Assembly (NCBI GenBank): GCA_004123355.1
Contig: SCHM01000004.1
Coordinates: 3,938,316 to 4,002,315, forward strand
DNA from: Amphirosellinia nigrospora
Lineage: Eukaryota > Ascomycota > Sordariomycetes > Xylariales > Xylariaceae
Length of the DNA stretch: 64,000 nucleotides
Direction: 5' to 3'
Shown piece after piece: positions 11,702 to 22,929 of this stretch (position 1 is its first letter; each line of letters opens with the position of its first letter). The position numbers and the translations under genes are program-made. The notes beneath the pieces are model-generated. The model was given only the letters and a program-made list of their open reading frames with translations, searched no databases and was not told the DNA's origin.

Positions 11702-13620
11702 ATTGAATATGCGATATGTGATTATGGGATGGATGCGGTTGGTTGAATAGAGTCGTGTTTAATATCGTCGTTTGCGAAGGGATGGATGAAGAGATGGATG
11801 TTTGCGATGGGGTTGTGGTTGAGAGTACCTAACTTATAGGGAGAAAGGTGGGATGGTGGGATGGCAGGCGGAGGGGTAGAGGCAGGAGGGGCAGGAAGGA
11901 GTGGCGCGGTGAAATACCTAAATAAGAATGAAATTAGAGGCAGAGTTGGGCACAAAGTTTCCACCTCCACCATAAACCTATTAAAATTTTTGTGGGTGTG
12001 TGGATTTGTTCCCTACCTACTTACCTATCTACTACTGTACAAATAGTGCCTCAGGTGCGACCAGCGCAATGTCAATTACCTACCTACTAAGTACTTAAGA
12101 GGAGGCAGTTAGTTTTCGGCATAGTGTTAAAGAGTAAACGCGGGGCAATCCGTCAGGTTCAGGTTTCATTCCATCTCTTTGCCCGCTATGCGCCTTGAAA
12201 GTTTCCTTCACTTTACCTAATGACGTAGGCTGGTCGCATATGGCAAAAACTTAACATAAAAGATAGTATTACTTTTGCCTCTTTGAAACACCCTACCAGC
12301 TTATTCCGAATGCCTGATGCTCTCAACCTTACGCTAAAAAGCACAAACACTACCTCACTAGGTGCAGCACGGCGTGTCTGATCCACTTACAACCATGAAT
12401 GACAATAACTTATGGGCGTATATTCCCGTTTACGAACTATTTTAGGATGATTGTTTTCCTTGAGAACACACACGAGCGCGTTAGGTATCATGAGTTACCT
12501 ACTCTGCAACTATCCTAAATTTCTCAAGGTAGCCGCACACCTGTATTGCTAAGGGTCACTATAAGCCACACCTGTGTATACCTAATATGCCGCTCCGTAA
12601 TATAGTTGTCAGTTGCCTTTTCAAGAGGAGAATGTATATAAATCAGCCAACTTCTTACAAGCTGTAATCAACACATTAGTAGAATGCCCGAACCCCACAG
12701 GTGAGGTATTCGAAGGCGACTGGGTTGTCGCTGTAGACAGCATCCTTACCTCAGCTGGTGTTTCTTGTAGCGAGATTGAAATAGGAGGGAGATCGGAAAG
12801 GCAAGACAACCCTTCAAGGCCATCCGATGTCTCAGGGACGAGGGCTGAAGTAGATGGAAGAAAGCACAGACCATATATATATCAAGACTTCGTGTTCAAA
12901 AAAGAAAGAAAAAAGATTGTATTTCACTTCGAGAAGATGAACCAACGGCCATGGTGCACCAGATCGAACTTGAGCTCACGGTCGTGGTCGCGGTCAAGGC
13001 TCCACCTGCCGACCCAAGGCTATCTCTATAAATTCAAGCCGTGGAATCGGTGATGGGAGGACAAATCAGGCGAGATATTCTTGGGTCTCTTTAGGCCTGC
13101 CAATTTAGCATGTTTTCCTGACATGCTAGTGAGGCGGATTCATTTAATCCCTTTGTCCCAATATAATTTTCTACGTTGTCATGAAGTCGCAATGCGGTCA
13201 TGCGGCGACGACGTAATATTCTCCTCGTAATAGCATTGCGTTTGCCGTCAGATGGACCCAACACAAGGACTCCTCGGCATAACCGCTGAGCTACTGAGCT
13301 CATTTTCTCTCGGAGAAATACAAACGGGCGCGCGTTGCAAATGTGTTTCACTATTAGTGCTTATAACAGACAACAGGGCCTCTATTGCCGAACTTCTACC
13401 GGACTTGGTGACTGGCCAGCTGCGTTCAACATAATTGCTGTTGCTTAAGTTTTGCTGTATACATTAAGTAGGGATCGCAAAAACGTGCAAAGTAAGAAAG
13501 TAAAAATCAATCGCCACGTGTTGTTAATATGTGAAATCCATACAAGAACTCGGCGAGTAAACACCCCTTTTCCCAGATTAGCTAATAACTTGCTAATCAT
13601 TAAACAAAACAATTAAAAGG
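11702..13620. other. Gene-poor region upstream of eIF3j
   Basis: About 1.9 kb. It contains clustered CCTACCTACTTACCTATC-type sequence at 12011-12033 and TACCTACCTA at about 12077-12090. A plus-strand open frame at 12613-13053 (146 codons, non-ATG start) has no recognisable motif and is not called as a gene. Confidence 0.45.
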
Positions 13621-14105
13621 CTAAGTCTTAGCTAGAAGGTCCGGTTCCTTATCGTCTGTACCCCTCCATTCCCGACGCGGCATCCTTAGCAACGTCGGCT
13701 GATGCATGATTAGGAGAGTCGATGCTAGTGCCCGGCTGAGTACTCTCTGAGGGGACATCGGGATTTCCAGGAGAGCCTGGACCGACTTCCTCATCCCCAG
13801 GTTCATCCCAGAAAGGACATTAAAAGGTTCACCATCTGCCAAGCTTCCGTCCGGGTGAGTACTCTCTAAGGACATATGCGTCTTCTGGCTAGCATCAGTA
13901 TCATTGCCGCTGTTATCATCAGTGATAGTGACAGTTTCTTTGGACTTCGGAGCTTTGGAAGTTTGTCCTTTGGGTTTACCGGCCTGAGTACTCGATGAGG
14001 ACACACCCTTTCCCCCTGCTTGCTTCTTATCGGCCGGCGGGTTTTTCTTTCGGCGTTTTGGGGCACTGCTAGTAACCTCCAAGTTTGCCCAAGCCTCAGA
14101 GTCGG
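13621..14105 (-). CDS. Hypothetical low-complexity protein, last exon only
   Basis: An open frame that reads well after a possible acceptor (TATTAG) near 14106. It begins ADSEAWANLEV, then the basic stretch PKRRKKNPPADKK, Ser/Thr/Lys-rich sequence and SKETVTITDDNSGND, ending LLAKT before a stop at 13621. No known domain is recognised. The basic run could be a nuclear localisation signal. An upstream minus-strand open segment (MWVKFKLSVRGQWGENIRP, about 14100-14170) may belong to the same gene. It may also be one gene with the multi-exon model at 14444-15665. Low confidence: no full-length model could be built. Confidence 0.3.
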
Positions 14106-14443
14106 CCTAATATTTTCGCCCCATTGTCCACGAACACTCAGTTTGAACTTCACCCACATCAGGCATTCCTCATTTCGAGTTCGAGTACAGACTAATACAA
14201 TAGTTAGCAAGTACTCTGCCAGGAACAGGGATCTGGGATGATGATCAGACCAGACAAAGAGACTCTCTGTATATAGTCATGTAGTCACATAGAGCCCACT
14301 GAGATGGCTTGACTGGTTCTCCGTGCAACAACAGATGTCTACACCCTACCCCTGCGAGGTCCCTGACATACTCAGAGAATAAATAACAGGTTTCTTGCAG
14401 TCTAAGCTATGACGTTTGCAGTGCTTGCAAATTTCGGGTGTCT

Positions 14444-15665
14444 TCACGATTGTACGCATCTTAGCAAGGTTTGGCTAAAGGTGTTAGTAAGTACTCGGCA
14501 AGTAAACATCGTAAATCATACAATTTTCTTGTCTCCTTTATATCCAGGGGGATAACCCCAAGGCAGTTCTAGCAAGTCAGACTTAGCAGTCTTTACCGTG
14601 CGATGAGGGATCTTTGCTGGTATGCTTGCCATAAAATATCAGATATAAACATCAGTCGGTCGGCAGGTGTCCAGTCGTCTTCGCGCCTTAGCTCTTCTAT
14701 TATGGGGTCCTTCATATAAACGTCAAGCGCACGCCAATATTCTAAAACGTAGTAAGTACTCATAGACTATACAGCGCGTACACCACCTGGATTACTACTT
14801 ACTGCATGCGCCAAGCCGGGCTGTCCCATCGGGGCCTCCCATAACCCTAGGCACTATGAGATGGTTACCTTCAGCAGTCTTGTGACTTTCGACATGGCGA
14901 ATAAAGTTGTTCCCTCCTACGGCTCTAAGGTTTATCTTTTAAACTGTTAGTGAGTATTCATATAGTATACAGTGAGTAGTGTCACACGGACCAGCAACGG
15001 GGCTTAGCCATAGGAGCCACAATGCCTCGTGGAGACTCCTGGAAAGTCCTGGAAGGCCGATATCACTCCCATCATTTTCGTGGGCTGAGACATACGTATA
15101 TTGGCTCAATAAAATTGGTTAGAATAGCCTCAACCCCTCTCGAGAAGCCCTACTCTCGGAGGCCTGCGAGGAAGTAAAGGTCCTAGAATTCGTCTATAAA
15201 TTGAAGTTGGAATTAGCACACCAGAGCCCCTAGAGACCCCAAAGATATTATTAGCTGAATTGAACCCCAAATTCCAAGCGCTTGAGCACAAGCCCTTGTC
15301 ACAGGTAGAGATTGCATAACATACCGTAGTGCCACATAGAATATCTTCGCCAGTGTCTTCATCTTCATCGAGCTTCAAGTGGTAAAAACATTCGCCAACC
15401 GGAATGTATACGATACTATCCTATAAATAGTTAGCGAGTACTTACCGAATACACACCCATATTTACCTTGCCTCCACAGCGAACGGCGGCAATCCTCTTG
15501 GGCGTTTGCTGGGCCCTGCATATGCTTTCTACTCAGGCTATACTAAGTTAGTATTTAACTCAGACCGACTACCCATAGCGTAGACCCTGCGATTATACTT
15601 GCTATTTTTGCATAGTTGAAGGCGGCCTCTGGGAAATCCCGGCCTTTGGCCTTTGCCGATTTTGC
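14444..15665 (-). CDS. Hypothetical multi-exon gene or fragment, unknown family
   Basis: Several minus-strand exons joined by canonical introns. The best pair is 14803-14926 (RAVGGNNFIRHVESHKTAEG, continuing to GGPDGTARLGA) and 14597-14741 (YWRALDVYMKDPIIEELRRE, continuing to FISDILWQAYQQ), joined through intron 14742-14802. A short last exon runs from 14474 to a TGA at 14444. Further upstream are the coding-like QQTPKRIAAVRCGGK (about 15465-15510) and DSIVYIPVGECFYHLKLDED (about 15325-15420), joined by an intron with a GCTAAC branch, and a possible start MAKSAKAKGRDFPEAAF near 15665. The middle (14930-15320) was not resolved. I do not recognise the family. It could be a decayed member of a multicopy family. 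Confidence 0.35.
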
Positions 15666-16006
15666 CATGATGGCAAAGGACTGCTCAGGGAGTATGGCGC
15701 TATTGTATAGGGGTAGTAATAGAGTAAACGTATAGAATATAAATAGATAGAATAATGACCGAGCAGAAGTGGCTATATAGGTGGGCGGGCCAACCTACAT
15801 GAAACGGAGGGTGTAGTAGATGGGTTAGTGAAGGGCGAGGTTTAGAGGGCATGTAGAATTCAATGACCTTGATATTTTTTTAGGTTTCCAAAATAGATCA
15901 CCTACACTTGTTATATACGATGTGCTTTCGCTATTGCTAGGTATATATATTATGCTTTCCTTGAATGTTTTACCCTGCTTCCAAGTTGCTAAATTAACTA
16001 TGAAAC

Positions 16007-16086
16007 GGTCCTGTGGGGTAGTGGTCAAGCCTAGCGTTTGATATCGTCTATAATCCGCGACGCTGGTTCGAATCCAGCTGGGACCA
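16007..16086 (+). tRNA. tRNA-like sequence or degenerate tRNA gene
   Basis: Starts GGTCCTG and ends TGGGACC plus A, which pair as a 7-bp acceptor with two G-U pairs. A perfect T arm (GCTGG-TTCGAAT-CCAGC), which includes the B box GGTTCGAATCC, sits at 16060-16079. An A-box-like TGGGGTAGTGG lies near the 5' end, and a T5 run at 16089-16093 could terminate RNA polymerase III. The D stem is only 3 bp and the anticodon arm does not fold into a convincing 5-bp stem, so I cannot assign an anticodon. It may be a tRNA pseudogene, a tRNA with a small intron, or the head of a tRNA-derived element. Confidence 0.45.
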
Positions 16087-16261
16087 AATTTTTACCACAC
16101 TAGGCAAGTGGTTAAACTGCCTCCCGATATCTAAGCCTATACCACGAATCGGTTATTCTGGTGGGCGACGACCCGAACCCGCACTAAGTGCTCGACCCCT
16201 GCGTACAAACCATTACGCACACCCGCGGCAATCTGGGCCCCCCCCCTGGGCCCCCCGAAAT

Positions 16262-16309
16262 GCATACGACCCCTTAACCCAGCCCTAGCCCTGTAAGGGG
16301 ATCGTATGC
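16262..16309. repeat. Near-perfect inverted repeat (hairpin)
   Basis: GCATACGACCCCTTA at 16262-16276 is matched by TAAGGGGATCGTATGC at 16294-16309, complementary apart from one extra base, with a loop of about 17 nt. It lies in an unusually C/G-rich patch (C8 and C6 runs at 16221-16257) about 180 bp after the tRNA-like sequence. Confidence 0.75.
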
Positions 16310-18168
16310 CCGAAAGACAAACTGCGCGCCTTGCCCCCCGCGGCGCCCCTGAGAAATCCCTTACGCTCCCTAGCGCCCCAAAGAACGCACAAAGCACGGT
16401 AGTCCTAAAAGGAGTGGACACGGAGTTATAACATTACACGCCCGGATTGAGGCTAGAATTTGGCTTCTGCAGCCGTTATACTAATGTATAATAGAACAGC
16501 TCGCCACGTCTGATGCCCTTACGGAGGCTTAGATATTAAGTAGCTTAGCATACTTAGTACCCCATGACGTTAAACACTATTAATCAATCAATCAACCAAC
16601 CAATTAATTAACTATGATACATTCTTTCCTAAAAAACAAGCTTTATAGATATGGTTAGATGAACTAAGTAGGTGCCCTGTTTTGGTTTAACTGGGCTAGC
16701 TTTGCTGCAGGTATGGTCAGTTGATCTAATACCACGTCAGGAATGAGCTATGATAAAGTTGAACACATACTGTAAATAGGTACTTAAGTAGTAGTGCTGT
16801 CATAATACTCGATCCGAATCGAAAAGTCGCGCCCCACTGTCAATTCCGAAACGAAGTGTCGCCGACATTTCATTCCGGAATTCATTAAACTCCCATGGAA
16901 AATATAGCTACTAGTGTAAATAGATTTAGTTAATGTAAGGTGACATATCGTTCGAGTGTACCAGGGCTAAATGTGTGCATTAGTCTACCTCTTTTCGGAC
17001 AGGCTATGCTGCCATTGGGGAACAAACAACCAAGAAACCTCAAACGCCATGTTTGCCTGGAATAAAAGAGTAAGAAAGCACAATTAACGCCTATAGAGAA
17101 TTCCAAGTTCTTCCTCGCATGGCGCGCTATCATTGCTCTCTGTATTATACTAACTAGGAATGGGATAATCCTTCGTATTCTTATAGCTCAGGACAGGTTA
17201 TTCATTGAGTACCTCGTACACCTGGTACCTGACATGTGTCATGTGTGTAAGCTAGGAATAAATTCTGTATATGGCCCTCCAGAAACTCGCCAACAACCTC
17301 AATTATTTATAGTACTGTACCATTAGCATTGCAGTAGCCTTGCGGCTCATTGTGGAGAAACATGACGAACGAGTGCATGAAGATATTACAGAGTCTTGCG
17401 GCAATCATAGGTATTCACTCGCCGTTCTTGTACCTGGGCGGATAGCGGCCGGATTCCTCCGACCAGGCGATACAAATGGACGAAAATGCGACGGAACGGT
17501 TATTCGCGTGGTGAAACGAACTCCTGCAGTTCCCGACACTCTAAGCAATGTCAGCAATTTTCACCAGCAGCTGACCAGCTCTGGGCTGCGACAAACATCA
17601 AATCCCGTAACTCTCATTTGCCAAGTTTACCCACTTCTAGCTCTTCTAGCTTTGACTCGGTGACTCAACCAGATCTGCGGGTCTAAGACAAGGCTGATTA
17701 TGCGGTAAGATCCCGCACCAAAGGCCTAATCATACTTTGCTTGTGACGTCCGATTTGTGAGAAAAAAAAAGGTCTACGGGCCTGGGTCAGTATGGATCGG
17801 AGTCGGGGACCCGGCGAACTGGGCTCGGCCATGGTGAATAGCGAGGCCACTGCGTTCCTCTCTATGAGTGGTTACTTGCTATACGAGGTGCATTGCACGC
17901 CGGTTTGTGCTGAAATTGGTTCCTCTTTGTGTCCCAGCGATTCACCGCGTCAGCACCGACCCCGAGTCAGAACCTCGGAAATAATATCAGTCAAAGAATT
18001 AAATAAAAGCGAGGCACTGCTTTCTGGTATAACCGCTTACTCTCCTCCTGCTCATCAGATCACATTCCCAGGGATATAAACAATCCAAATCCAAACAGAA
18101 TCTCGTTTGGTACTGTCTACATAGTATCTATTACCCCAATTGCACAAGAACTCCAGCTCCTTGATTCG

Positions 18169-19330
18169 ATGCTATCAACCACGGCACAGACAAGGCTCTG
18201 CTCGCCGAAGCAGGCCGTTCGGCTCTCCCGAGCTATAACACCGCTTTTGACAGCTTCAACGTCGACGCTCGGCCATCCAGTTGGCCTCCATCTCACCTTC
18301 ATCCCTGCCGGGTCACAACACAACCACAATCAATCGTATGGCAGTACGAGGGCCTTCTCGACAGCGCCCGTAAATCGGATGCGGGACTTCTTCCCCGCAA
18401 GGGAACCAAGAACATCAGACAAACACCAGCTGCATGGCCGCATCATGGCTACACCGAAGCCGAGATGCTTGCCGTTGTACCAGCGCACCGCAAGCCCGCG
18501 ACGTGGGGTGATGTCTTCGCCTGGAAGTTCATGCGTTTCTGCCGTTGGGGCATGGACTTTTGCACGGGGATGAAGAGCGAGCAGAAAGTCGACAAGGCCA
18601 ACCCCACGACAGCCACCCACTCTATAAAGCCCCTGACCGAGTCGCAGTGGATGATTCGTTTCTTGTTCCTTGAGTCGATCGCAGGCGTTCCAGGTATGGT
18701 GGCCGGCATGCTCCGACATCTGCATAGTCTTCGGCGGCTAAAACGTGACAATGGCTGGATCGAGACGTTGCTTGAGGAGAGCTACAATGAGCGGATGCAT
18801 CTATTGACCTTCATGAAGATGTGTGAGCCAGGTACGTTCATATATTACACACTAGTAGCTAAGGGATTATTCTAGTGGAAGACTGCTAATAGCCACTAGG
18901 TTGGTTCATGAAGCTCATGATCCTCGGAGCTCAAGGCGTCTATTTTAACGGGCTGGTGCTTTCGTACCTAATCTCTCCCAAAATCACCCATCGATTCGTC
19001 GGCTATCTAGAAGAGGAGGCTGTGCATACCTACACAATGGCCATCAAGCAAATCGACGACGGCCACCTACCCAAGTGGTCGAGCCCAGACTTCGTTGTTC
19101 CGGATATCGCCGTCCAGTATTGGCATATGCCTGAGGGCAGGCGAACCATGCGCGACCTCATCCTATACATCCGCGCCGATGAAGCTTGCCATCGCGGCGT
19201 TAACCACACGCTGAGCAACCTCGACCAAAAAGAGGATCCAAATCCCTTCGTTAGTGATTACAAGGGCGACCGTAGCCCGCCTAGACCCGCGCTCAAGGGC
19301 GAGGGCTTCGAACGAACGGAGGTCCTATAA
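18169..19330 (+). CDS. AOX: Mitochondrial alternative oxidase
   Basis: Cyanide-insensitive di-iron ubiquinol oxidase on the matrix side of the inner membrane; it reduces O2 to water and bypasses complexes III and IV. Exons are 18169-18831 and 18900-19330 (intron 18832-18899). The N-terminus is Ser/Thr/Arg-rich (presequence), then [22 protein letters not shown] and [13 protein letters not shown]. All iron-binding motifs are present: the FLFLES glutamate, [22 protein letters not shown] and [14 protein letters not shown]. One base (A) is missing at about 18399-18403, where the frame changes inside FFPAKGTK. With it the model is 365 codons including stop, normal for fungal AOX. This is one of the surest calls in the window. 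Fungal AOX genes are usually induced when the cytochrome chain is blocked; I could not identify the control site here. Confidence 0.96.
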
Positions 19331-20732
19331 CCTACTCGTCTACTTGGCCATCTTGGTTACGGGGGAAAGACATGACAGTGCCGGATGAGCTATTTTTCTT
19401 TTTGTTTGTATAATCTGCATTTTCAAGGTGTCTGGGGTCGCATACCTGGGGTACAAGTGTATGGACAAGGGAGGGAAAAATGGCGCGTAGACTGATTTGA
19501 TACCCCAATAGATCGCGACACCGCGCTAGACTACTAGACTAGATACAAGGAGCATTCGGGTCGGCGTTCCTTGTGATACCCACAGGGACAGATAGATCTA
19601 TTCTCCCCACTCATAGAATAAAACAATGTCTCTTCTTTACTGTTCAATTAAGTTTACATACTTGACAGTAAAGCACGCATACATATCATTCGTCGTGAAT
19701 TCTTCGTCACTCTTTTCTACCGATGCCAAAATCCCGACTGGGCAAGCAACTAACTGTAACTATACCCGGCATAAACCCTACCATGCGATCAGTCGTCAAC
19801 GTCGGGTTTACGGTCGGTAAGGTATCTAGTAACACTATCTTTAGTTAAAGGTGTTTGAACTGATATATGCCCACATATGGATCGTGTCGCCTGCCTCAGT
19901 CCATCTGATGTCTACCATGCCGTTTCGACTTTGACATCATTTTCTCCATGACAAGTGCCAGAAGGTATATAGCAGTCAGGTATAGAGAAATTAGACTATT
20001 ATTGCATTGCTGGGTGTGAATATTCATGTGAAGATCATTTGTTTCGGGCTACACGCCAGTGTGTTCTATGAATGATAATAGTTAAGGTTGAACTGGAGGA
20101 ATCAGGCGAGCTATTCCCTTGCTTATACCTAAAGAAATCTCCGTAAGTAGTGCTCCTTAGTTGAAATCCCTTTAATCCCCTATAGAAAAACCCCTTTCTA
20201 AAAATAAATATAGTCAGTTTGAAAAAGGCCATCAAGATCCGCGAGAACCTCCACAACTTGCCAAGATTACATTAGCATTACCCAGTCTTATCCAGGAGAA
20301 CAATGAAAATTTGATTGAAACACCTTCTAGGAAGAAGACAATGCACGACATCGACCTCGTTAGGTAGATGCCTCCCTTCTACTCAAACGGCCTTCAACCG
20401 TCAGCTCATCATACATCGAGATGATATCGTATTTCGAATGCATAACTCTTTAGACATGGCATTTTGCTATGCATAGGGGGTAGGAATATTCCATACAGAA
20501 TGCCTTTTTCTTTTCTTTTGGATTGTCCACAAGCAAGTCGTGTCGCCCAAGATTTACGAGAGAACGTAGAAGAGAAGAGGTGAGTGGGGCCGAAGACCTC
20601 ATCTGAAAGATGATTCATAATGCCCAGAAAACCCCCGCTCGAGAATCTAGATAGGTAGGTACCTAGTCGGGCACGTTGTCGTACCATCTTCTCATACCTA
20701 CCCACCAAGCAGAGAAATTAAAACTCGCCACG
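19331..20732. other. Intergenic AOX / GNAT gene
   Basis: About 1.4 kb without a supported gene. It ends in an ATAGGTAGGTACCTAG-type motif at 20651-20666, about 70-80 nt upstream of the acetyltransferase ATG. Confidence 0.5.
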
Positions 20733-21537
20733 ATGGCAACGCAAGACAAGAACGCCGCCGCCGCCGACGTACTCGTCCAGGTCATCGACAACGCGGAGGA
20801 TTTCACTGAAGGGTACCGATGCATAAGCGAGGCCTTCGGCCGGCAGACGCACGACGCGATCTGGACGGCCTTCAACCCGGGCTGGGAGACGCCCGAGGGC
20901 AGGCCGCGGGCGCGGCCCGGATGGTCCAGCGGTGGGAGTCGGTGACGACCGATGACAAGGGGAACCCGAACACCGTGTTTCTCAAGGCCACGCTCCCGGC
21001 GGACGACGAGGGCGAGGGCGAGGGCGAGGGCGAGGGCGAGGGCGAGGGCGAGGGCGGGCGTCGCCGCATCATCGTCGGCTTCGCCATCTGGGTCCAGGCG
21101 TCTGCGGTGGAGGGCCGCGGAACATCGCCGCGGACGACGTCAACATGGACCTGGGGGCCCTCTACCCGGGGAACGAGACCGAACAGCGGTTCCTCCGGCA
21201 GATGCTCCGCTCGCTGACCAAGCGCCGGGTGGAATTCGTCAGGGAGAAGGCCACGGCGGACCCGCCCGCCATCATGGCCCTGGACCTGTGCGTCACGCAC
21301 CCGGCCTTCCAACGCCGCGGCATCGCGTCCAAGTTGGTGCAGTGGGGTCTCGACGAGGCGCGGCGCCGCGGGATCCCGGATGCGACGACGGAGGCGTCGA
21401 GCATGGGGCGGCATGCGTACGAGAAATTGGGGTTCAAGCCTCAAGGATCTGATATCGTGTACGAGGTCGACGACGAGTTCTCGGGTCGCGACAAACCGCC
21501 TAATGTTTTCATGCTTTATTCTCGTACTCCAGAATGA
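20733..21537 (+). CDS. GNAT-family N-acetyltransferase
   Basis: Acetyl-CoA-dependent N-acetyltransferase; the substrate is unknown. The single exon starts at ATG 20733 (MATQDKNAAAADVLVQV). The C-terminal half holds the acetyl-CoA site, motif A: LDLCVTHPAFQRRGIASKLV with the QRRGIA pyrophosphate loop, followed by GLDEARRRGIP and the motif-B-like HAYEKLGF. The middle carries a (GAGGGC)8 repeat coding Glu-Gly. Two bases are missing, at about 20903 (GG run) and about 21119-21120 (GG run). With both restored the gene is 269 codons. Local GC content is well above that of the flanks. It resembles small fungal GNAT proteins of unknown role. Confidence 0.85.
21008..21055 (+). repeat. Hexanucleotide tandem repeat (GAGGGC)8
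   Basis: Eight perfect GAGGGC units inside the acetyltransferase gene, coding (Glu-Gly)8 upstream of the acetyl-CoA-binding half. In-frame expansion or contraction would change linker length without a frameshift. Confidence 0.9.
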
Positions 21538-22929
21538 CGCTGCAGATATGGATTGGAGGTCTTGTCTTGTCACAGAGGGAAAACAGGGAATAAATGAATC
21601 AGTAGATCATCCTATCGTGATAACAGACAACCCATAGCTGGAATAATGGTTGCGGGTTTCTGAAAGGTCCATGATATCGGCCAGGCATGTTCACACATTT
21701 GATAAATATTGACCTCATGCAATCTTAGTACTTATTGAATTTCTAAAAGGGGCGTAACTGACCTAAGACTCCTTTGACTGGTCACTCTCCCATTACCTTC
21801 ATAGTATAGTGTGAGGAAAGAGGCGTTATTAATTGACTATTTTTGTGAGACAATATTTTTAAGCTGCAGTATTTCTAATACGGGAGGTGTAGTAATATAT
21901 GATGGGGAGGGTCGTAGAGGAAGGTGATTAAAATAGGGGAGAACCACAAAAGAGCGAGGAAAGTTAAAAATTTAGATCAATGAGTTTCAACTAAACAGAA
22001 GAGTAGAAGATATGAAGATATAAGTATGCATGCATATAAAACAGCATGGTTTAGTAACTTAACTTGTATTCTACACTTCCTTTACCATGAACAAACGTCA
22101 ATGACACCACTAGCATCAGTGATGATGCTATACCGGTTTGTTTATTGAGCAGAACCTTTGAATTAATTTACAGCTTATCAGTATGCCCTCTCCTATCTAC
22201 ACGATTACTCATATTAAATAGATATGATATGATCCTGAGTGCTTGGAACCATCTTGATGCCGTGATTACGTGCACCTTACCATAACAGTTTTTACGGATG
22301 TGTACCAAGCAGTTGTAGCAATGTGTGTAGTCCCGAAGGACAAGGGTGCAATTCTTAATCTGGGCCTGATGGTACCATCTACCCCTACAGATGACGATGT
22401 ATTATAATAATTAATTTTAATGCTGTATTCGCCTCGGTGGGTACAACCGGAAATGTACATCGCTTGACAGCATTGGGCTGTGTTGTGAGAGGCAATTTGT
22501 TCGCGGGCGTCAATACTGATGGATAAATGGAGTACGGACATCTATATCTGACTTTCCTCGGTAAGCGATATGAGTTCTCTACTAGGAAATAGGGCCCGGG
22601 ACGGTAATGTCCTAAACCAAGGACGATACCATCAAATGCATGACGTCACGTATGGTGAACTTGATGAACAATAGGTCGATCTATTTGGTTAGGATAGTTA
22701 ATTGCTAAGAAACACCATACTCCGTATCGTAATCTATGTAATGGCGTTAGGACAATAAGCTGCGAACGTGAACATTCGTCCTCTCGCTCATCTTTTAGCT
22801 TTCCCAGCTCACGCAAGAAGAAGAAGGTAGCTCTCCACCCCTAGATTTTACCGCGACGCCAACTTTTGTCCTATCTCGTTTGACACATTGCGTAATGGAA
22901 GAGGATTGCGTTGTGAATGGTGGAGGTTT
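21538..22929. other. Intergenic, convergent GNAT / thioredoxin
   Basis: About 1.4 kb of AT-rich DNA with no supported gene. The minus-strand frame 22266-22541 looks spurious. Confidence 0.5.

Larger units (their letters stand above)
15720..18168. other. Gene-poor region upstream of alternative oxidase
   Basis: Contains the tRNA-like sequence at 16007-16086 and the hairpin at 16262-16309. The minus-strand frame 16137-16421 and the plus-strand frames 17340-17663 and 17792-18079 have no recognisable content. A TATA-like ATATAAA at about 18074 lies roughly 95 nt before the AOX start. Confidence 0.45.

Noticed and set aside
13621-14210. A transposon coding region
   Set aside because: Repeated GAGTACTC words and low-complexity frames suggested one, but I see no DDE, reverse transcriptase, integrase or terminal repeats.
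16137-16421. Second tRNA on the minus strand (GCGT...ACGC D-arm-like)
   Set aside because: A D-arm-like stem exists but neither the T stem nor the acceptor pairs properly.
17450-17461. CGG-N6-CCG inverted triplet upstream of alternative oxidase, as a possible zinc-cluster regulator site
   Set aside because: The spacing is one base short of the site I remember for fungal AOX control, it lies about 700 nt from the start, and such a short motif is common by chance.
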